From contig DCXP01000022.1 in assembly GCA_002327725.1 (NCBI GenBank), forward strand, positions 277 to 45,489: a stretch of DNA of 45,213 nt. The letters are read 5' to 3'. A program made the position numbers and the translations under genes. The stretch is from Proteobacteria bacterium UBA2133. Its GTDB lineage: Bacteria > Pseudomonadota > Gammaproteobacteria > Arenicellales > UBA868. Positions within the stretch are counted from its first letter, which is position 1, and each line of letters begins with the position of its first letter. The notes beneath the pieces are model-generated. The model did no database searches. It saw nothing but the letters and a program-made list of their open reading frames with translations, and was not told where the DNA came from. This document shows, piece by piece, positions 40,663-45,213 of the stretch.

Positions 40663-41667
40663 ATGGCGACGGTCTGGATGCAATTTGCGGCCTGTCTTGC
40701 CGTCATCGGGGTTGCCGGAGTCAAGCTGTCGCACTACGGCGATGCTATCTCGGACAAAACCGGACTCGGCGGCACCTGGGTTGGAGTGATGTTGCTGGGT
40801 ACAGTGACTTCGCTGCCCGAACTCTTTACCGGCATCAGTTCGGTCACCATCGCCCAGGTTCCAGAAATTGCGGTCGGCGATGTTCTCGGTAGCTGCGTTT
40901 TTAATCTGGCACTGATCGGACTGCTGGACCTGTTCTACCGGCGCGAATCGGTGTACTCGCGCGCCAACCATGGCCACATCATCGGCGCAGGGTTCGGTGT
41001 GATTCTCATCGGGTTGACTGCCCTTGCGCTGCTCTGGTCAGTACTTGGATCGGTGGTCCTACTGGGGCATATCGCCGTCTATACTCCGCTGATCTTCCTG
41101 ATGTACGGCGTAGCCCTGCGCAGTGTGTTTGTCTACTCGCAGCAGACCCTTAGCGAGTACACCCGTCAGGAGCCCGACAGTTACCCCGATCTGTCCCTGT
41201 CCCAGGTCGTAGTGCGTTATCTTGCAGCTGCCGTCCTGGTCGTGAGCGTGGCGTCGTGGTTACCCTTTGTCGGCGAAACGCTGGCTGTGCAGATGCACTG
41301 GCACGAGAGTTTTGTCGGTACCCTGTTTATCGCTCTGGCGACTTCGGTTCCGGAGATGGTGGTCACCCTGGCAGCGGTGCGGATCGGAGCGGTCGACATG
41401 GCGATGGGCAATCTTTTCGGCAGTAATCTGTTCAATATACTGATCCTTGCCATCGACGATGTGCTCTACCTTCCGGGCGCACTGCTGGAGGACGTAAGTG
41501 CAACCCATGCCCTGACTGCTCTGTCAGCCACCATGATGACAGGAGTGGCTATCATCGCGCTACTGTACAAACCGCGAGGACGGGTGCTGAATAGTGTTGC
41601 CTGGGCCAGCCTGGCGATCCTCGCCATTTTTTTCTTCAACAGTTGGGCGGTGTATCGGCTGGGCTGA
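40663..41667 (+). CDS. Sodium/calcium exchanger family membrane protein
   Basis: The 334-residue protein has about ten hydrophobic segments in two inverted halves. Each half carries an alpha-repeat: GTVTSLPELFTGISSVTIAQ with GDVLGSCVFNLALIG in the first, and ATSVPEMVVTLAAVRIGA with GNLFGSNLFNILILA in the second. These glutamate/serine/asparagine residues bind Ca2+ and Na+ in NCX_Mj-like exchangers. The protein probably extrudes Ca2+ in exchange for Na+ or H+ at the inner membrane. Ion preference cannot be read from sequence. The ATG at 40663 has no strong ribosome-binding site. Confidence 0.9.
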   Translation: MATVWMQFAACLAVIGVAGVKLSHYGDAISDKTGLGGTWVGVMLLGTVTSLPELFTGISSVTIAQVPEIAVGDVLGSCVFNLALIGLLDLFYRRESVYSRANHGHIIGAGFGVILIGLTALALLWSVLGSVVLLGHIAVYTPLIFLMYGVALRSVFVYSQQTLSEYTRQEPDSYPDLSLSQVVVRYLAAAVLVVSVASWLPFVGETLAVQMHWHESFVGTLFIALATSVPEMVVTLAAVRIGAVDMAMGNLFGSNLFNILILAIDDVLYLPGALLEDVSATHALTALSATMMTGVAIIALLYKPRGRVLNSVAWASLAILAIFFFNSWAVYRLG

Positions 41668-41700
41668 TCAGTACTGATGCGCGGCGGTTATAATCCGCCG
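41667..41700 (+). promoter_or_regulatory. Palindrome and -10-in-a-loop hairpin before prfC
   Basis: Between the exchanger and prfC lie a perfect 12-nt palindrome, ATCAGTACTGAT (41667-41678), and an inverted repeat CGGCGG / CCGCCG (41682-41687 and 41695-41700). The loop of the inverted repeat contains the exact -10 consensus TATAAT (41689-41694). No good -35 is present. A short T-run follows the second arm, so the repeat could also work as a weak terminator for the exchanger transcript. The prfC start is 29 nt downstream. Confidence 0.45.
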
Positions 41701-41728
41701 TCGTTTTCACCCCAGCAGTCACGGTTTC

Positions 41729-43306
41729 ATGTCAGATCATCTCGGGGAGGTACATCGGCGACGTACCTTCGCCATCATCTCGCACCCGGACGCGGGTAAG
41801 ACTACCCTCACCGAGAAATTTCTCCATTATGGTGGCGCCATCCAGGAGGCGGGGACCGTGCGTGCCCGCAAGACCGGACGTTACGCAACTTCCGACTGGA
41901 TGAAAATTGAAAAGGAGCGGGGTATTTCGGTTACCTCGTCGGTGATGCAGTTCGAGTATCGGAATTTCATCGTCAACCTGCTCGATACACCCGGTCACGC
42001 CGATTTTTCCGAGGATACCTACCGTACGCTGACGGCAGTGGATTCGGCACTGATGGTCATCGACGCAGCCAAGGGGGTCGAACAGCGCACCATCAAACTG
42101 ATGGATGTCTGCCGCCTGCGTGACACGCCGATCATGACCTTTGTGAACAAGATGGACCGCGAGGGCCGGGATCCGGTCGAACTGCTCGACGAGATCGAAT
42201 CGGTACTTAAGATCAGTTGCGCCCCGGTGACCTGGCCGCTCGGATCCGGCAGACATTTTTGCGGGGTATACCGACTTCTCGATGACAGCATCTCACTGTT
42301 TGATCGTGCCGCATCGGGAGGCACCACGGCCCGCGTGATCCAGGGCCTGGATAACCCGGAGCTCGACGCGGCGGCACCCGATGATGCACGCACGCTGCGC
42401 GAAGAGATCGAACTGCTGCAGGGAGCCTCGCATCCGTTTGACCGCGAAGCCTATCTCTCGGCCCAGCTGACTCCTGTCTTCTTCGGTTCGGCCCTTAATC
42501 ATGAAGGCACCGACGAGTTGATCGATGCCTTTGTGGATTACGCCCCGTCACCACTGCCGAGAACCTCCAAGAGCCGGACCGTCGATGCCGAGGAATCATC
42601 GTTTACAGGATTTGTGTTCAAGATCCAGGCGAACATGGATCCCGCCCACCATGACCGGGTCGCTTTTTTGCGCATCACATCGGGCGCCTTTAACAAGGGC
42701 CTTAAGGTCCGGCATGTGCGTGCAGGCCGGGATATGCAGTTGCACAATGCGATTACCTTCATGGCAGCCCGGCGAGAATCGGCAAGCGCTGCGGTGGCCG
42801 GGGATATCATCGGACTGCACAACCACGGCGCGATCCGGATCGGCGACACCTTCACGGTCGGTGAAGACCTCAAGTTTCTGGGGATCCCCAGTTTTGCACC
42901 GGAACTCTTCCGACGGGTCCGGCTGGCGGACCCCTTACGGGCCAAGGCGCTGAACAAAGGCTTGGATCAGTTGAGCGAGGAGGGTGCGACCCAGGTGTTC
43001 CGGCCGATGCTCAGTAACGATCTGGTTCTGGGTGCGGTCGGGATTTTACAGTTTGACGTGGTGGCACACCGTCTCAAGCACGAATATGGCGTGGAGTGCA
43101 GTTTTGAGGCGGTGCCGGTCGCCACAGTCCGGTGGCTTGATTGCGAAGATGCCCAGCGGCTGGGAGAGTTAAAAAAGAAGGCGGCCCAGAATCTCGCGCT
43201 GGATGCGTCGGGCGCGCTTACCTACCTGGCACCCAACCTCGCTAATCTTCGCCTCGCCCAGGAACGCTGGCCGGAAACCGCATTCCACACTACCAGAGAG
43301 TTGTGA
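41729..43306 (+). CDS. prfC: Peptide chain release factor 3
   Basis: The 525-residue translational GTPase has G1 SHPDAGKTT, the switch region RARKTGRYATSDWMKIEKER with GISVTSS, G3 DTPGHADFSED and G4 NKMDREGRD. These are followed by domain II (FTGFVFKIQANMDPAHHDR, an RF3 hallmark) and the RF3 C-terminal domain. It recycles RF1/RF2 from the ribosome after peptide release. Length and order are normal for RF3 (about 527 residues). No strong ribosome-binding site precedes the ATG. Confidence 0.96.
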   Translation: MSDHLGEVHRRRTFAIISHPDAGKTTLTEKFLHYGGAIQEAGTVRARKTGRYATSDWMKIEKERGISVTSSVMQFEYRNFIVNLLDTPGHADFSEDTYRTLTAVDSALMVIDAAKGVEQRTIKLMDVCRLRDTPIMTFVNKMDREGRDPVELLDEIESVLKISCAPVTWPLGSGRHFCGVYRLLDDSISLFDRAASGGTTARVIQGLDNPELDAAAPDDARTLREEIELLQGASHPFDREAYLSAQLTPVFFGSALNHEGTDELIDAFVDYAPSPLPRTSKSRTVDAEESSFTGFVFKIQANMDPAHHDRVAFLRITSGAFNKGLKVRHVRAGRDMQLHNAITFMAARRESASAAVAGDIIGLHNHGAIRIGDTFTVGEDLKFLGIPSFAPELFRRVRLADPLRAKALNKGLDQLSEEGATQVFRPMLSNDLVLGAVGILQFDVVAHRLKHEYGVECSFEAVPVATVRWLDCEDAQRLGELKKKAAQNLALDASGALTYLAPNLANLRLAQERWPETAFHTTREL

Positions 43307-43485
43307 CACAAAGTCCGTCAAACTGATCTGCAGAAAGGGAAGGTGCGAAGCGCCAACCCGCCGGCAAATCCTGACTACTGCACAAGGTTTACCGGGAGCG
43401 GGACAGATCCTAAAATCAAGTGACGACAATTTAGGCAATTATCAGATAGTTTCTCAACCAAATTTTTTAATCAAGGAGTAAAAAC

Positions 43486-43800
43486 GTGAAAAAACAATTT
43501 GCCGTTATCGGTGTCGCGTTGCTGGGTTTTGCTTCGGTGTCTGCCCACGCCGACGGGGCGGCCGTCTATAACAGCGGCTGCATGGCATGCCACACTACGG
43601 GTGTCGCGGGTTCACCGAAGATCGGCGATAAAGAGGCCTGGGTGGAGCGGATCGCCCAGGGGATGGACCTGCTCTATGAGCACGCGATCGTCGGGTTTCA
43701 GGGCAAAACCGGCTTCATGCCGCCAAAAGGCGGATTCGCGCATCTCAGCGATGATGATGTCAAACTTGCCGTTGACCACATGGTTGAGCAGTCGCAGTAA
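43486..43800 (+). CDS. Periplasmic cytochrome c5 family monohaem protein
   Basis: The 104-residue protein has a signal peptide (MKKQFAVIGVALLGFASVSA, cleavage after HA at about residue 22). The haem motif is C32-M-A-C35-H36, and a likely axial methionine, M78, lies in GKTGFMPPKGG. This matches short class I cytochromes of the c5 family, which shuttle electrons in the periplasm between the bc1 complex or dehydrogenases and terminal oxidases. The start is GTG 43486, fixed by AAGGAG at 43473-43478 seven nt upstream and by the signal peptide. The 179-nt gap before it is AT-rich near the gene and probably holds its promoter. A strong terminator follows. Confidence 0.92.
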   Translation: MKKQFAVIGVALLGFASVSAHADGAAVYNSGCMACHTTGVAGSPKIGDKEAWVERIAQGMDLLYEHAIVGFQGKTGFMPPKGGFAHLSDDDVKLAVDHMVEQSQ

Positions 43801-43855
43801 TTCCTGAAACTGTTGCTCCGGTGCCAAAGTACCGGGGCACGCAGGAACACCGAGG

Positions 43856-43886
43856 AAAAGGCCGGGCACTCTGCCCGGCCTTTTTT
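43856..43886 (+). terminator. Rho-independent terminator after the cytochrome gene
   Basis: A perfect 9-bp GC-rich stem, GGCCGGGCA / TGCCCGGCC, with a CTC loop (43860-43880), is flanked by an A-run on the left and six Ts on the right (43881-43886). Because A- and T-runs pair across the stem, it can work in both directions and probably ends both the cytochrome transcript and the convergent aminopeptidase transcript. Confidence 0.92.
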
Positions 43887-43923
43887 GAGATCCAAGGCGG
43901 CTCCCCTCAGGGCGCCGCCTGAT

Positions 43924-45213
43924 TCACAGCGCTTCGGATTCGAAGAGTTCCCGAAGCACCCGATAGAGCAGAACCGGATCCTTCCAGCCGGTGGTCTCGC
44001 GCGGCGAGTGCATCGCAAGTTGCGGGGCGCCGACATCCACAGTGTCGATGCCCACGGCGGTCGAGGTAATCGGACCAATCGTGCTGCCGCAGGCCATGTC
44101 ACTGCGCATCGCAATGGACTGCACAGGGACGCCGGCCCGGGCGCACAGGTCACGGAAGGCGGCGGCAGTGACGCTGTTGGTTGCATAGCGCTGATTGGCA
44201 TTGAACTTGATGACGGGACCGCCGTTGAGTCGCGGTTGATGCTGCGGGTCGTGCTTGCTTTCGTAGTTGGGATGCAGGGCGTGGGCGTTATCCGCCGAGA
44301 CCAGCAGGGATCGGGCCAGTACGCGGGCGAGGGTCTCGGCGTCACCGCAAAGCCGTTCCAGAACCGAATGCAGAAAGGGGCCCTGCGCCCCGGCAGCGGA
44401 AGCACTGCCGACTTCTTCATGGTCATTGCACACCAGCAGAATCGTCTGATCACCCTTGGCATCAAGCAGACTGCGAAGACCGGCATAGCAGCTCAACAGG
44501 TTATCCAGACGCGCGCTCGTGAGATAGTCCCCGTTTATGCCGACCCGTTGTGCGCCCTGCGTGTCGTAACAGCCGAGTTCGTAATCGGTAACGGTCTGAA
44601 CGTCTGACTCCGGGTGCTGGCGCTGGACCTGATCAACGAGCATCTTCTGGAATCCGGCTTCGGTCCGGTCCGCAAGGTCGCACAGAATCGGCACGACCTC
44701 CTGCTGGGAGTTAATCGTGCGGTTTTTGTGTATATCGCGGTTGAGATGGATCGCGAGGCTCGGGATCGTGACAATGGGTCGCTGGAAATCGATCAGCAGC
44801 GAAAGACGCCGGCCCTGGGCATCGGTACCCGTAACACGCCCGGCAATGGAAAGATCCCGGTCAAACCACGGGGCCAGCAATACGCCACCATAGACTTCAA
44901 CACCGAGCTGCAGCACACCCGATCGTCTGACATCAGGCGAAGGTTTTAGCCGAAGGCAGGGGCTGTCGGTATGGGCCCCGATGACCCGGATCCCCGATTC
45001 GGTCAACGGCCCGCGGCCCAGGCGAAAGGCGATCAGGGATGAACTGTTACGCGTGATCAGCGTTTTCTCACCGTGCCCGACGGACCATGCCGTTGCCGGA
45101 TCGAGATCACTGAAGCCTTGCGCCTGCAGCGCCTGCTGCATCGACGCAACAGCGTGAAACGGGCTGGGTGACCCGTCGAGAAAAGCCATCAGCCCGGGGT
45201 TAAAGGATTCTGG
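43924..45213 (-). CDS. apeB: M18 family aminopeptidase (right-edge partial)
   Basis: At least 429 residues are visible. M18 hallmarks include GAHTDSPCLRLKPSP with the first metal histidine and aspartate, YGGVLLAPWFDRDLSIAGRV, CNDHEEVGSASAAGAQGPFL with the catalytic glutamates, LVSADNAHALHPNY, and RSDMACGSTIGPI. It removes N-terminal amino acids in the cytoplasm as a large zinc oligomer. An ATG at 45189 is possible, but the frame stays open to the window edge, and the residues before it (NPGL) align with the conserved N-terminus of ApeB proteins. The real start is therefore probably just outside. It converges on the cytochrome gene at a shared terminator. Confidence 0.93.
   Translation of the reverse strand, partial: PESFNPGLMAFLDGSPSPFHAVASMQQALQAQGFSDLDPATAWSVGHGEKTLITRNSSSLIAFRLGRGPLTESGIRVIGAHTDSPCLRLKPSPDVRRSGVLQLGVEVYGGVLLAPWFDRDLSIAGRVTGTDAQGRRLSLLIDFQRPIVTIPSLAIHLNRDIHKNRTINSQQEVVPILCDLADRTEAGFQKMLVDQVQRQHPESDVQTVTDYELGCYDTQGAQRVGINGDYLTSARLDNLLSCYAGLRSLLDAKGDQTILLVCNDHEEVGSASAAGAQGPFLHSVLERLCGDAETLARVLARSLLVSADNAHALHPNYESKHDPQHQPRLNGGPVIKFNANQRYATNSVTAAAFRDLCARAGVPVQSIAMRSDMACGSTIGPITSTAVGIDTVDVGAPQLAMHSPRETTGWKDPVLLYRVLRELFESEAL

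Noticed and set aside
1..45213. CRISPR arrays, rRNA/tRNA genes, complete insertion sequences
   Set aside because: I looked through the intergenic gaps for regular repeats, cloverleaf-like ends and transposase genes, and found none that I could support by eye.

Overview
The window looks like part of a proteobacterial chromosome, most likely from a gammaproteobacterium. The evidence is the divergent PEP synthase / PpsR pair, RimO, release factor 3, an SrkA-type kinase, a periplasmic cytochrome c5 and an ApeB-type M18 aminopeptidase. I recognise no rRNA, tRNA, CRISPR array, complete insertion sequence or phage gene. Genes are packed on both strands, with several 1-4 nt start/stop overlaps.

Region 1 (1-17024) is the metabolic centre. 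After a truncated ManC-type cupin gene comes a minus-strand PhyH-family dioxygenase. Diverging from it is a long plus-strand set: a glutamine-synthetase-family ligase (GmaS/PuuA/GlnT-like); a three-gene FAD/iron-sulfur dehydrogenase; a tungsten aldehyde:ferredoxin oxidoreductase (AOR); a MoaD/ThiS-like protein; a branched-chain-amino-acid-type ABC importer with a fused LivM-LivG; a decayed SDR gene; and a split glutamate-synthase-like trio matching N-methylglutamate synthase (mgsABC/glxBCD). The third dehydrogenase gene is unusual: a SoxB/DadA-like FAD module is joined to a ferredoxin tail with four CxxC-type cysteine groups, directly upstream of the AOR. My inference is a gamma-glutamyl or N-alkylglutamate route for an amine. 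The ligase and/or Mgs enzyme would conjugate the amine to glutamate, the dehydrogenase would release an aldehyde, and the AOR would oxidise it, with electrons collected in the ferredoxin tail. The substrate cannot be read from sequence.

Region 2 (17025-24948) holds a methionine gamma-lyase, an SDR, malonyl-CoA decarboxylase, and a Fur-box-controlled ferric iron importer fbpABC.

Region 3 (24949-35424, minus strand) holds a small membrane protein of unknown function, acyl-CoA dehydrogenase, quinone oxidoreductase, an APH-type phosphotransferase, an Atm1-type ABC exporter, SrkA-like kinase, an MFS transporter and PEP synthase. The acyl-CoA dehydrogenase / APH kinase combination mirrors the domain pair of eukaryotic ACAD10/11.

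Region 4 (35497-45213) holds ppsR, rimO, tungstate importer genes tupB-tupA (no tupC seen), a convergent HTH regulator with a periplasmic-binding-protein-like sensor domain, a Na+/Ca2+ exchanger, prfC, cytochrome c5 with a strong terminator, and apeB running off the right edge. The tungstate importer would supply the metal for the AOR in region 1, which ties two distant parts of the window together.
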